Shown piece by piece: positions 8,450-17,768 of a stretch of DNA of 64,000 bases. Origin of the DNA: GCA-2731375 sp002731375 (lineage in GTDB: Bacteria > Pseudomonadota > Alphaproteobacteria > GCA-2731375); NCBI GenBank assembly GCA_030752605.1, contig JASMDX010000080.1:3406-67405 (forward strand). Direction: 5' to 3'. The stretch's first letter is position 1, and each line of letters starts with the position of its first letter. The notes beneath the pieces are model-generated. The model had not been told where the DNA came from. It saw only the letters and a program-made list of their open reading frames with translations, and ran no database searches. Both the position numbers and the translations under genes were made by a program.

Positions 8450-11400
8450 ATGTCGATTGCCGCCGTTACCTTGGATGATAAATATGAACGGGAATCCGGT
8501 CGGGTTTTTCTGACCGGCATGCAGGCCCTGGTACGCCTGCCCATGTTGCAGCGTCAGCGCGACGTGGCCGCCGGTCTGAACACCGCCGGCTTTATCTCGG
8601 GCTACCGCGGCTCTCCGATCGGCGGCTATGACGCGGCACTTTGGGCCGCCCAGCCTTTTCTCAAGCGCAGCCATATCACCTTTCAGCCTGGTCTGAACGA
8701 AGACCTTGCGCTAACCGCCGTTTGGGGCACTCAGCAGGTCAACCTGTGGCCCGGCGGCACTTACGACGGCGTCTTTGGTATCTGGTACGGCAAGGGCCCC
8801 GGCGTCGACCGCAGCGGCGATGCCATCAAGCATCTGAATTACGATGGCACCGCCCAGCATGGCGGCGTCCTGTTGATCGCGGGCGATGATCACGGGGCTA
8901 AATCCTCGACCCTGCCGCATCAAAGCGAGCCTGCCTTCATGGCCGCTGCCGTGCCGGTCTTTCATCCCGCCGGCGTGCAGGAATATCTCGACCTTGGCCT
9001 GCACGGTTTCGCCATGTCGCGCTATTCCGGCTGTGCCGTGGGCTTCAAGGCGGTGGGCGAAACGGTGGAAAGCTCCGCCTCGGTCTCGATCGACCTAGGC
9101 GCGGCGCAAATTGCCAAGACGATTGATTTCGATATGCCCGGCGACGGCCTGAGCCTGCGCTATCCCGACGACATCATGGTCAAGGAAAGCAGGCTGCTGA
9201 ACTACAAGCTGCCTGCCGCCCAGGCCTATGTGCGGGCCTACGGCCTGGACAAGACGATCTTTGATACGCCGAAACCGCGCCTGGGCATCGTCACCACGGG
9301 CAAGGCCTATCTAGACGTGCGCCAAGCCTTTGACGAGTTGGGCCTGACGGCGGAGATGGCGGCGAACATAGGCATTCGTCTGTACAAGGTCGCCATGACC
9401 TGGCCTATGGAGCCGCAAGGCGCCTTGAAATTCGCCAAGGGCCTGGAAGAAATCGTGGTGATCGAGGAAAAGCGCCCGATCATGGAAGATCAATTGCGCA
9501 GCCTGCTTTACGGCCGGGACGGCGCACCGCGCATCGTTGGCAAGAAGGATGAAAATGACCGGGTGCTATTGCCGGAGATCGGTGAGCTGACACCGGGCAT
9601 GGTGGCCCAATCCATCGTTGGCCGGATCAAGAAGTTCAGCGAGATGCCTGATTTTGATCAGCGCCTGGCCCGAATCGAACAGATCGAGACTGGCGCCAAG
9701 GGGTCGCCGCCCACCATACTGCGCACGCCGTATTTTTGTTCCGGCTGCCCGCACAATTCCTCTACCAATGTACCTGCCGGCAGCCGCGCTATGGCAGGTA
9801 TCGGTTGTCACGGCATGTCCCTGTGGATGCCGGAACGCAATACCCAGACTATTACCCATATGGGCGCCGAAGGGGTCAACTGGATTGGCCAGGCGCCGTT
9901 CTGCAAGACTGAGCACGTCTTTCAGAACCTCGGCGACGGCACTTATTACCATTCCGGTCTGCTGGCGCTGCGGGCCGCTGTCGATGCCGACGTCAACATC
10001 ACCTACAAAATCCTGTTCAATGACGCGGTCGCGATGACTGGCGGCCAACCCGTGGTCAATGTGGGCGATGGCAAGCTGACCCCGGACGAGATCAGCCGCC
10101 AGGTCTATGCCGAAGGGGTCTCCAAGATCGCCCTGGTCACGGACGAGCCGGACAAATACCCCACCGGTACCAATTGGGCGCCGGGCGTCAGCATTCATCA
10201 CCGCAATGACCTGGACCAGGTACAGCGCGACCTGCGCGCGACGCCGGGTTGTACGGTTCTAATCTATGACCAGACCTGCGCGGCGGAAAAGCGGCGCCGG
10301 CGAAAGCGTGGCCTGTTCCCCGATCCGGCCAAACGGGCCTTTATCAACGATCTGGTTTGCGAGGCCTGCGGCGATTGTTCCGTTACCTCGAACTGCGTTT
10401 CGGTGCAGCCCAAGGAAACCGAATGGGGCCGCAAGCGGCAGATCGATCAATCCAATTGCAATAAGGATTTTTCCTGCATCAACGGCTTCTGCCCCAGCTT
10501 TGTCACGGTCCATGGCGGCGGCCTCCGCAAGGCGGAGAAGGCCAAAAATACCGGCGTCGATCATGACAATGATATTTTCGCCGACCTGCCAATGCCGACG
10601 CTGCCTTCGGCGGCGGAGCCCTACGGCATTCTGATCACCGGCATTGGCGGCACCGGCGTGGTCACTGTTTCGGCCCTGCTAGGCATGGCGGCGCATTTGG
10701 ACGGCAAGGGGGTCTCGGCCCTGGACATGGCTGGTTTGGCCCAAAAGAACGGCGCCGTGACTTCGCATGTCCGCATCGCCGATACGCCCGAGGATCTGCA
10801 CGCCGTGCGCATCGCCACGGGAGGCTCGAAGCTAATCCTGGGCTGCGATATCGTCGTGGCCACCGGTGAAAATGTACTTTCCGCCATCAACGAAGGGGTC
10901 ACCGGTGCAGTTATCAACAGCCATGTCGTGCCGACGGCGCAGTTCCTGGCGGATCAGGATATGGAGCTGGCGGGTGAAGGCCTGGTCCAGCAACTGCGGG
11001 ACGCGGTAGGCGAAGACTTCAGCCATTTCTTCAATGCCACCAAACTGGCCACGGCTTTGATGGGCGACAGCATCGCAGCCAATCTGTTCCTGTTGGGCGC
11101 CGCCTTTCAAAAAGGCTATGTGCCGCTTTCACTGGAAGCCATCGAAGGCGCCATCGAGCTCAACGGCGTCGCGGTCGAGGCCAACAAGCAAACCTTTGCC
11201 TGGGGCCGACTGGCAGCCAAAGATCCAAATGCGGTGGAGACAATTACAGCGCCCCTGATGCCGCAAGCAGGGACCAAGTCGGAAGCGCCAAGTCTGACAC
11301 AACGGATCGCCCGACGGGCCGATTTCCTAACCGGCTATCAGAATGCCGCCTATGCCGGGAGGTACTTGGATCTGGTTGACCGGGCCATGGCGGTGGAGAC

Positions 11401-11950
11401 GGAGAAAGCCGCCGGCTTGGAAGGTTTAGGCGAAGCCGTGGCGCTGAATTTCTTCCATCTGATGGCTTACAAGGATGAATATGAAGTGGCGCGCCTGTAC
11501 AGCGATGGCCGTTTCATGGAGCAGGTCAATCAGCAGTTCGAGGGCGATTTTAGCCTGCATTTGCACATGGCTCCGCCGCTGATCGCCAAGCGGGACCCGG
11601 TCAGCGGAAAATTTCAGAAACGTGAATTCGGCCCCTGGATGATGAAGTTAATGCCTCTGCTGGCCGGCCTGCGCGGCCTGCGCGGTGGGGCCTGGGATAT
11701 CTTTGGCCGCACCGATGAGCGGCGGATGGAACGCCAGCTGATCAGCGATTACGAAAGCACTATGGCCGAGGTGCTGGCCGGCCTGAACCATGACAACCAT
11801 GCCATGGCGACGCGTATCGCCGAGGTGCCCGACCGCATGCGCGGCTTTGGTCACGTCAAGGAAAAGGCTGTGGCCAAGGCCAAGGAGGCCGAAGCGGAGA
11901 TGTTGGAATATTTCCGCTCGCCATCGGAACAGATCTCGGCGGCGGAATAA
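8450..11950 (+). CDS. Indolepyruvate ferredoxin oxidoreductase, fused IorA-IorB type
   Basis: A single 1166-residue chain that oxidatively decarboxylates aryl- or branched-chain 2-oxoacids (from amino-acid transamination) to acyl-CoA with a thiamine diphosphate cofactor. Order: pyrimidine-binding domain with GYRGSPIGGYD; ThDP/Mg region GIGCHGMSLWMPER and LFNDAVAMTGGQP; cysteine clusters CEACGDCSVTSNC and CNKDFSCINGFC for iron-sulfur binding; and the gamma-type domain starting ILITGIGGTGVVTVSALLG. The start ATG at 8450 has a good Shine-Dalgarno sequence, GAGGATAAGC. This oxygen-tolerant fused form is common in aerobic proteobacteria. It seems intact. Confidence 0.95.
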   Translation: MSIAAVTLDDKYERESGRVFLTGMQALVRLPMLQRQRDVAAGLNTAGFISGYRGSPIGGYDAALWAAQPFLKRSHITFQPGLNEDLALTAVWGTQQVNLWPGGTYDGVFGIWYGKGPGVDRSGDAIKHLNYDGTAQHGGVLLIAGDDHGAKSSTLPHQSEPAFMAAAVPVFHPAGVQEYLDLGLHGFAMSRYSGCAVGFKAVGETVESSASVSIDLGAAQIAKTIDFDMPGDGLSLRYPDDIMVKESRLLNYKLPAAQAYVRAYGLDKTIFDTPKPRLGIVTTGKAYLDVRQAFDELGLTAEMAANIGIRLYKVAMTWPMEPQGALKFAKGLEEIVVIEEKRPIMEDQLRSLLYGRDGAPRIVGKKDENDRVLLPEIGELTPGMVAQSIVGRIKKFSEMPDFDQRLARIEQIETGAKGSPPTILRTPYFCSGCPHNSSTNVPAGSRAMAGIGCHGMSLWMPERNTQTITHMGAEGVNWIGQAPFCKTEHVFQNLGDGTYYHSGLLALRAAVDADVNITYKILFNDAVAMTGGQPVVNVGDGKLTPDEISRQVYAEGVSKIALVTDEPDKYPTGTNWAPGVSIHHRNDLDQVQRDLRATPGCTVLIYDQTCAAEKRRRRKRGLFPDPAKRAFINDLVCEACGDCSVTSNCVSVQPKETEWGRKRQIDQSNCNKDFSCINGFCPSFVTVHGGGLRKAEKAKNTGVDHDNDIFADLPMPTLPSAAEPYGILITGIGGTGVVTVSALLGMAAHLDGKGVSALDMAGLAQKNGAVTSHVRIADTPEDLHAVRIATGGSKLILGCDIVVATGENVLSAINEGVTGAVINSHVVPTAQFLADQDMELAGEGLVQQLRDAVGEDFSHFFNATKLATALMGDSIAANLFLLGAAFQKGYVPLSLEAIEGAIELNGVAVEANKQTFAWGRLAAKDPNAVETITAPLMPQAGTKSEAPSLTQRIARRADFLTGYQNAAYAGRYLDLVDRAMAVETEKAAGLEGLGEAVALNFFHLMAYKDEYEVARLYSDGRFMEQVNQQFEGDFSLHLHMAPPLIAKRDPVSGKFQKREFGPWMMKLMPLLAGLRGLRGGAWDIFGRTDERRMERQLISDYESTMAEVLAGLNHDNHAMATRIAEVPDRMRGFGHVKEKAVAKAKEAEAEMLEYFRSPSEQISAAE

Positions 11951-11977
11951 AGCTGCCCACCAAGAAAGGAAACGACC

Positions 11978-12232
11978 ATAGCTTATTCCCGCGGATTGGC
12001 TTTTCGCCAGCTCGCGGGTGAGCACATGCTGGCGCCACCGCCCACGCTGCAACTGGGCGCACAGGTGGGCAAGGGCGTCGCCCTGCTGGCCAGCGCCGCT
12101 TCAGCCAGTTTGGTTATTGTTGACGATGGTGGCATTCCCCGCGGCGTGCTGACGGAACAGGACGTAGTGCGCTGCGCAGGCGACCAAGAACTGCCGGGCC
12201 CAGCAGGGTCGGCACAAGCACGCCCAGCATGA
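11978..12232 (+). pseudogene. CBS-domain protein remnant with an ATA in place of the start codon
   Basis: Just after the oxidoreductase gene, a ribosome-binding site AAAGGA is followed at normal spacing by ATA, GCT, TAT, TCC. Read from there, the frame gives FRQLAGEHMLAPPPTLQLG and then SLVIVDDGGIPRGVLTEQDVV, which is a typical CBS motif (hydrophobic strand, VVDDxGxxxGxLTExDVV). The CBS similarity ends abruptly at about 12190, and from there the sequence is the antisense of the 3' end of the convergent DMT permease. A CBS protein would need a second motif, so this is a truncated gene that has also lost its ATG. Confidence 0.7.
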
Positions 12233-13052
12233 CGACAGCGATGGCGGCGATCTCCAGAGCCTGGATCGTCTCGCCCAAGAAGAACGCCGCCAAGGGTACG
12301 GACAGAGGACCAATCAGGGGGGAGAACAAAGAAGTGCGGGCGACGGGCAAATGGCTTAGGGCGAAGTTCAGCAGGAAGAACGGGCCCGCGGTGGCGATGC
12401 CACCCAGATACAGCATCAGAATTAGCACATTACTGTCCAGCTGCTCAAGCGGCGCGGCGGGCCCTTCGATGAACGTCAGAGCGAACAACCCGATGATTAG
12501 CGCCATGCTCATCTGCCAGGCCGTGGTCACCATGGGCCGGCCCTGGGTTTGGGCTACCCTGCGCGCCGTCAAGGAGCTGCCAACGGCACAAACCATGGCA
12601 CAAACAACCAGGAAATCGCCAAATAGATTGCCCTCCCCCGACACATGATTGGCATGGACCAGAAGAATGGCGCCACCGAAAGCTACAATAGCGCCGAGGA
12701 TCACGACCGGGTCGATCACCTCCTTCAATACCATGCGCCCGGCGATGGGCATGATCAGGGGCATCAGGGCCCAAAAGACCGAGGCATTGACGGCGGAGGT
12801 ATGATACAGGGCCCAGACCAAAAGGACGGAGGCGAGGCCGGGATCGAGCATGCCCATCAGCAGCGGCCGGGAGGCGTGGCGCAAACGCACTGGCTGGTGG
12901 GTCAGCAACACCATGGCCCACATCACAATGGCAGCCAGAATGAACCGCCCGGCAACCACCTCGCCAACGGCCATCTGCTGGACCGCAGCCTTGCTGCCGA
13001 CCATCAAGGATGACCACAGCAGCACCGCCATAAACATTGCCAGTATCGGCAT
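12114..13052 (-). CDS. EamA/DMT-family permease with an abnormal C-terminus
   Basis: A ten-helix drug/metabolite transporter-type membrane protein. Two EamA repeats are visible: MFMAVLLWSSLMVGSKAAVQ to ILLVHAN, and GDFLVVCAMVCAVGSSLTARR to LGETIQALEIAAIAVVMLGVLV. The start at 13052 has GGAG eight bases upstream. The last ~30 residues (after LLGPAVLG) are basic and are encoded opposite the CBS remnant, so the original stop codon was probably lost when DNA between the two convergent genes was deleted. The ten helices seem complete, so it may still work. Substrate unknown. Confidence 0.85.
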   Translation of the reverse strand: MPILAMFMAVLLWSSLMVGSKAAVQQMAVGEVVAGRFILAAIVMWAMVLLTHQPVRLRHASRPLLMGMLDPGLASVLLVWALYHTSAVNASVFWALMPLIMPIAGRMVLKEVIDPVVILGAIVAFGGAILLVHANHVSGEGNLFGDFLVVCAMVCAVGSSLTARRVAQTQGRPMVTTAWQMSMALIIGLFALTFIEGPAAPLEQLDSNVLILMLYLGGIATAGPFFLLNFALSHLPVARTSLFSPLIGPLSVPLAAFFLGETIQALEIAAIAVVMLGVLVPTLLGPAVLGRLRSALRPVPSARRGECHHRQQ

Positions 13053-13121
13053 TGTACACTCCAGCTCGTTTCGCCGAATTGAAGCATGAATTGAGGCATC
13101 TTGTCGCCCAAGCTGCGCCGT

Positions 13122-13544
13122 CTAGGCGGCATCGTCCATTCGGATTAGTATGGTCGGCATGAAGGTTTGCAGAAACCCACTGACAATAACCAGGACGACA
13201 AAAGCCAGAAACTAGCGGGGTGCCCATTTTGGTTCGTCAAACAACATCGCCCCCATGGGGCATATCAGGGACCAAATGATAACAGCGCTGCCATTAACGA
13301 ACCCACCCAGCGCGGTCATTAGAAAAAGGGGTGGCAAAAGGATCAATAACAGCTGGCTAAAGCGAAAAAAGTGGTACTACCCCGTCAGACCAAAATGGAT
13401 AATGCTGAGCAGGGAAAAGGCCGCGTAGATAAATGGAATAGCCCCTGCAACCGTCTCGCCAAAGGCAAAATACATCAGGCCCCAGGGGGAGCCGGAAAAA
13501 CGAAGGGTACGGAACAGGCCACTAGCAAGACCTTTTGCAAGCGT
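13122..13544 (-). pseudogene. Remnant of an adenylate/guanylate cyclase membrane domain
   Basis: Reading leftwards from about 13544 one frame gives LAKGLASGLFRTLRFSGSPWGLMYFAFGE, then PFIYAAFSLLSIIHFGLTG, an in-frame TAG (about 13380), FFRFSQLLLILLPPLFLMTALGGF, VNGSAVIIWSLICPMGAMLF, a second TAG (about 13213), then FLAFVVLVIVSGFLQ. This is the N-terminal multi-helix domain found in front of class III cyclases in proteobacteria (quoted here in pieces). The two stop codons and the absence of the HAMP and catalytic cyclase domains show it is a relic. It fills most of the gap between the DMT permease and the CitE-like gene. Confidence 0.7.
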
Positions 13545-13622
13545 ACATCATCGTCGTCCGCCGGGTCTACGCCGATGCGGGTCACCCATCCGAGAACGGG
13601 TTTCATCACCCTCTTACTCCTG

Positions 13623-14492
13623 CTATGCCAAAACCCGCTCGGCAATGGCCAGAATGCGGTTCATCTCGCGCAACACCGGTTTTTCGATCAATTTGCCGTC
13701 GACTACGACCAAACCCGTATCCGCATCGGCAAAGGCCTGCAGAATGCGCTTGGCGTGCGCCACCTGGGCATCGTCGGGAGTGAAGACTTTGTTCAGAATG
13801 GGGATCTGCTTTGGATGGATGGAGCCCTTGCCGGAAAAACCCAGATCGCGAGACAGGCTGGCTTCCGTTGCCATGCCGTCGGGATCTTCCAAGTCCAGAT
13901 AAGGCACATCAATGGCGTCAACGCCAACCGAAGCGGCAGCATGCGCGATGCGGGAGCGGGCATAGAGCAATGGCTCCCAAGCGTTCTTGCAGCGCAGCTC
14001 CGCCGCCATATCGACGCCGCCGAAGAACAGCGCATCAATGCGCGTTGAAGCATGCGCGATATCGTAGGCCGCCTCCAACCCTTCGTTGGTTTCGATAATG
14101 ATATGCAGACGGGTTTCGTCATGGCCGCGCTCGCTCAACAGATCATCCAGCCAGATCACTTCATCCGGGGTTTTCACCTTGGGCAGCATCAACGCGGGCG
14201 GCGGGGTATCCGTGGCGAGGACCGCCTGCACATCCGCCAGGCCGATCTCGGTGCGCACGCAGTTGATGCGGACGATACGCTCCACGCCATCATCCTTCTG
14301 TGGTTCGGCGAACAACGCCAGGCCCTTGGCCCGTGCCTCGGCCTTGTCCTTGGGCGCGATGCCGTCTTCCAGTTCAACACAGACAATGTCGGTGCCGCAG
14401 GCCAAGGCTTTTGGAAACATGTCCGGGCGCAGTCCCGGCGAAAATATAAAACTGCGCCGGGGCCGCACCGCCCGCTCGGTCTGCTCAACCAT
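13623..14492 (-). CDS. HpcH/HpaI aldolase/citrate lyase family protein (CitE-like CoA-ester lyase)
   Basis: A 289-residue TIM-barrel protein of the CitE/malyl-CoA lyase family. Visible signatures: RRSFIFSPGLRPDMFPKA at the N-terminus, VELEDGIAPKDKAEAR (acidic residues that bind Mg2+), LMLPKVKTPDEV, IIIETNEGL, LFFGGVDMAAEL and GSIHPKQIPILN. Family members cleave or hydrolyse 3-hydroxyacyl-CoA thioesters such as malyl-CoA, beta-methylmalyl-CoA or citramalyl-CoA; which one applies cannot be decided here. It is divergent from the FAD-dependent oxidoreductase operon (147-base gap), suggesting shared control. Confidence 0.88.
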   Translation of the reverse strand: MVEQTERAVRPRRSFIFSPGLRPDMFPKALACGTDIVCVELEDGIAPKDKAEARAKGLALFAEPQKDDGVERIVRINCVRTEIGLADVQAVLATDTPPPALMLPKVKTPDEVIWLDDLLSERGHDETRLHIIIETNEGLEAAYDIAHASTRIDALFFGGVDMAAELRCKNAWEPLLYARSRIAHAAASVGVDAIDVPYLDLEDPDGMATEASLSRDLGFSGKGSIHPKQIPILNKVFTPDDAQVAHAKRILQAFADADTGLVVVDGKLIEKPVLREMNRILAIAERVLA

Positions 14493-14639
14493 TCGCTATA
14501 TCCTCTATCCATTTACGGCGCGAACCATACAGCGCCCTTCAGAAAGCAGGTTATAGGAATATGATTCGAGTGTCCCAGCGTTTGTGACCAAGCGATGAAT
14601 GGTGCTAGCCTTGCCGGCAAAGGGTGAAGGAGTGACGGC

Positions 14640-16097
14640 ATGAGCGGCGAAAATTTCACCAATTCCAATGGCGGCATACGAAGCACCGAAATTTTCGGTG
14701 GCAAGGACCGCGCACCAAGACGCCCGCGTCCAGCCATGACCATCAAGGAGGCTGCGCGGGAAACACCCGTTTTCGCCGAGACAGATGTGCTGGTGGTCGG
14801 CGGCGGGCCAGCAGGAACCTCGGCAGCCATCGCTGCCGGACGCTTGGGCGCCGATGTGACGTTGGTGGAGCGGTACAACCATCTGGGCGGGCTGTCCACG
14901 GGCGGGCTGGTGCTGTGGATTGACCGTATGTCGGATTGGAGCGGCCAGCAGGTTATCTCGGGCATCGCCCACGACTATCTCGACCGGCTACCATCCGAGG
15001 CAAAGCAGGGCCCAGCACGTAGTGATTGGGGCTCCACCGATGCCGCCACCGCTGCCTATTGGCGCCAGCGCACGGCGGCCTTTCACGATATCGTCACCTG
15101 GTCGCCAACCATAGATCCCGAAGCGCTAAAGACACTGTCCTTGGAGATGGCACTGGAACAAGATGTCCGCCTGACCTTCCATGCCTGGGCCGTCGAACCA
15201 ATTATCGAGGATGGCGTGATGCACGGCGCCATCTTCGAGAGCAAGGAAGGCCGCCAGGCAATCCTAGCCAAGGTGGTGATCGATACCACGGGCGATGCGG
15301 ATCTGCTGGCCCGCGCGGGCCTCTCGTTCGAAACCGACAGCGATCCATCCGATATCCACAGCTGCATTAATACCGCCTTCATGATCGGTGGCGTCGATAT
15401 GGAGCGCTGGCTGGAGTTCAAAACCGGCAACGAGCAGGGCTTCAAGGACTTCATGGCGCGCGGGCGCGAGCGGCTGCAATATTTCGAACGGCCCTTCGTC
15501 TCATGGCGCAACGATGTTGCCTTGTTCATGGGCCCGCGGCTGGCAGGCTACAACGCCATAGATGTGGAGGATTTGAGCGCAGTCGAGGTGCGCTCCCGGC
15601 AACTGACCGTCGGCCATGTGGAAATCTACAAGGCCCGCGCGCCGGGATTCGAGAATGCCTTCCTGATGCTCGGCGCGCCGCAAATCGGCGTCCGTCACAG
15701 CCGCCGCCTGTTGGGTATGGAGAAAGTGGTGCGGGCAGACTGGGACGCAGGCGAAATCCGGGACAGTGAAGTCGGTGTTTCCACGTCATTGGCGCCGAAA
15801 TTCCCAAATATCTCTGTACCCTATGGCGCCCTGGTGCCGGCGGGTATTGACGGTGTGCTGGGAGCGGGCCGGCACGTGGCTTGTGACACAAATTCCCATT
15901 CGTTCCTGCGCGAGGTGCCGCAATGCTGGCTGACTGGCCACGCCGCCGGCATAGCGGCGGCGCTGTCGGCGGATGCGGGCATCCTGCCCCGCCAAATGAA
16001 TCCCCGCCTGATCCAGCAGGAATTGCTGCGCCAGGGTGCCTATCTCTCCCCGGCGACCGTTTTGGCGGCAGGCACGGCGACAAAGGCAGCGGAATAG
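14640..16097 (+). CDS. FAD-dependent oxidoreductase (FAD_oxidored, PF12831-like)
   Basis: A 485-residue flavoprotein. The Rossmann dinucleotide motif VLVVGGGPAGTSAAIAAG lies near residues 50-67 and is followed by LVERYNHLGGLSTGGLV, the typical second part in this family; VVIDTTGDADLLARAG in the middle and GVLGAGRHVACDTNSH and GHAAGIAAALSADAG near the C-terminus are also characteristic. The ~40 residues before the Rossmann motif are a polar extension. The start has a good ribosome-binding site (GAAGGAG). It is the first gene of an operon with the amidohydrolase (3-base gap) and the CobW-type GTPase. The substrate is unknown. Confidence 0.87.
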   Translation: MSGENFTNSNGGIRSTEIFGGKDRAPRRPRPAMTIKEAARETPVFAETDVLVVGGGPAGTSAAIAAGRLGADVTLVERYNHLGGLSTGGLVLWIDRMSDWSGQQVISGIAHDYLDRLPSEAKQGPARSDWGSTDAATAAYWRQRTAAFHDIVTWSPTIDPEALKTLSLEMALEQDVRLTFHAWAVEPIIEDGVMHGAIFESKEGRQAILAKVVIDTTGDADLLARAGLSFETDSDPSDIHSCINTAFMIGGVDMERWLEFKTGNEQGFKDFMARGRERLQYFERPFVSWRNDVALFMGPRLAGYNAIDVEDLSAVEVRSRQLTVGHVEIYKARAPGFENAFLMLGAPQIGVRHSRRLLGMEKVVRADWDAGEIRDSEVGVSTSLAPKFPNISVPYGALVPAGIDGVLGAGRHVACDTNSHSFLREVPQCWLTGHAAGIAAALSADAGILPRQMNPRLIQQELLRQGAYLSPATVLAAGTATKAAE

Positions 16098-16100
16098 CTC

Positions 16101-17768
16101 ATGGACCGGATGACGGTCTTCACCGCGTGGCGCATCCGCACCATGGATCCAGGCCGTCCCGTAGCCACGGCCATAGCCGTGGCCGATGGCCGAATTGTCT
16201 CGGTCGGCAGTCTGGAAAGCATGCAGCCGTGGTTGCGCCGTGTTCCCCATGACATTGATGACAGCTTCAAGGACAAGGTCCTGATGCCGGGCTTCATTGA
16301 TCCGCATACTCATCTGCGCCTGTCGGGGACCTACATGGGCCTGCACTATGTGGGGCCGATCCCGTCTCACACGGACGAAGGACCGCAGGCCGGCCTGCCG
16401 GACCGGCAGGATGTCATAGCCCGCCTGACAGAGCTGGTCGATGCGGCCAACGATCCCAATCGCCCGATCATTGCCTGGGGTTATGATCCGGGCATGCAGG
16501 GCGGTCATTTGGACCGGGATATACTGGATGCCATATCCGACGAGGTGCCGTTGTGGGTAATGTGTTATGCGCCGCATATTGTCTATACGAACTCGCCCAT
16601 GCTGGACCGGACCGACGTTTCGGAAGAGACCACGGCACATGGCATAGGGCGCTATCCCGATGGCCGCCTAAACGGCTGGTTTATCGAAACCGGCGCGGTT
16701 GGTATCGCCTCCAGGCCGGTGCGCGACGAACTATACCGCCCTGGCTTTGGCCTTGCCGCCCTGCGGCGTCAGGCCACTGTCGCCATTAACAATGGCATCA
16801 CCACCGTCGCCGACCTGGGCTGGGGCTTGGAATCGTTTGAGCAGGAATGGGATGACCATTACGAGGCCGTGAACGACCCCGGCTTTCCATTGCGCATGTT
16901 GATGATCCCGTTCGATGCTCGTCTGGTCGCCAAGTTTGGCGAAGAGCGTTTCGATTACCTTGACCAGATGCGTGGGAAATCAACGGGCAAACTGTCAGTG
17001 CATGGGGTGAAGTTCATCAATGACGGCTCCTACCCTTCCATGACTCTACAGCTGAACTATCCCGGTTATCTAGATGGCGAACAGGGCCTGACCGGCGAGA
17101 CACCGTGGGAGGACATGGTTGATCGGATGCTGCCATACTGGCAATCCGGAATTCAGATCCATTCCCATGCCAATGGCGATGCCACCGTCGACATGACCCT
17201 GAGCACCCTGGCCGAGCTGCAACAGCGGCACCCGCGCTTTGACCACCGCTTCACCGTGGAGCATTATTGTATCTCCACCGTGGCTCAAGGCCGGCGGCTG
17301 GCGGCCCTGGGCGGATTGGCCAGTGTCAATCCTTACTTTGTTCACTACCGCTCGCTAATTCATGCCGATAGCGGCTTTGGCCCGGACCGCGCGGAGACGA
17401 CGGCGCGCCTGGGCACCCTGGCCGAGGCCGGCGTGACCTTTGCCCTGCATTCCGATTACAATCTGGTGGTCGGGCCCATGGCGCCGCTGATCGCGGCCTG
17501 GGTGGCAGTCAACCGGATCGCTGGCGACGAGGCGACGGTAATGGCGCCGGGCGAGCGGATCTCGGTCGACCGGGCCCTGCGCGCGATTACCGTCGATGCC
17601 GCCTTCGTGCTACGTCGAGACCATGAAATCGGCAGTCTGGAGGTCGGAAAGCTGGCTGATCTAGCGATCCTTGGCGCCGACCCTTACGAGGTTGAGCCGA
17701 TAGACCTACGCAATGTGCCGGTGTTAGGGACCATCGTCGGCGGCGCTGTTCATATGGCCAATGACTAA
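16101..17768 (+). CDS. YtcJ-type metal-dependent amidohydrolase
   Basis: A 555-residue amidohydrolase-superfamily enzyme. The metal ligands expected for this group can be placed: HTH in MPGFIDPHTHLRLSG, the Lys of GVKFINDGSYPS, His in IHSHANGD, His in FTVEHYC, and Asp in FALHSDYNL. N- and C-terminal segments (PVATAIAVADGRI; GSLEVGKLADLAILGADP) form the small beta sandwich. Substrate is not predictable; relatives act on N-acyl, formyl or cyclic amide bonds. It begins three bases after the FAD-oxidoreductase stop and its last eight bases overlap the start of the CobW-type gene, so the three are very likely one transcript. Confidence 0.9.
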   Translation: MDRMTVFTAWRIRTMDPGRPVATAIAVADGRIVSVGSLESMQPWLRRVPHDIDDSFKDKVLMPGFIDPHTHLRLSGTYMGLHYVGPIPSHTDEGPQAGLPDRQDVIARLTELVDAANDPNRPIIAWGYDPGMQGGHLDRDILDAISDEVPLWVMCYAPHIVYTNSPMLDRTDVSEETTAHGIGRYPDGRLNGWFIETGAVGIASRPVRDELYRPGFGLAALRRQATVAINNGITTVADLGWGLESFEQEWDDHYEAVNDPGFPLRMLMIPFDARLVAKFGEERFDYLDQMRGKSTGKLSVHGVKFINDGSYPSMTLQLNYPGYLDGEQGLTGETPWEDMVDRMLPYWQSGIQIHSHANGDATVDMTLSTLAELQQRHPRFDHRFTVEHYCISTVAQGRRLAALGGLASVNPYFVHYRSLIHADSGFGPDRAETTARLGTLAEAGVTFALHSDYNLVVGPMAPLIAAWVAVNRIAGDEATVMAPGERISVDRALRAITVDAAFVLRRDHEIGSLEVGKLADLAILGADPYEVEPIDLRNVPVLGTIVGGAVHMAND

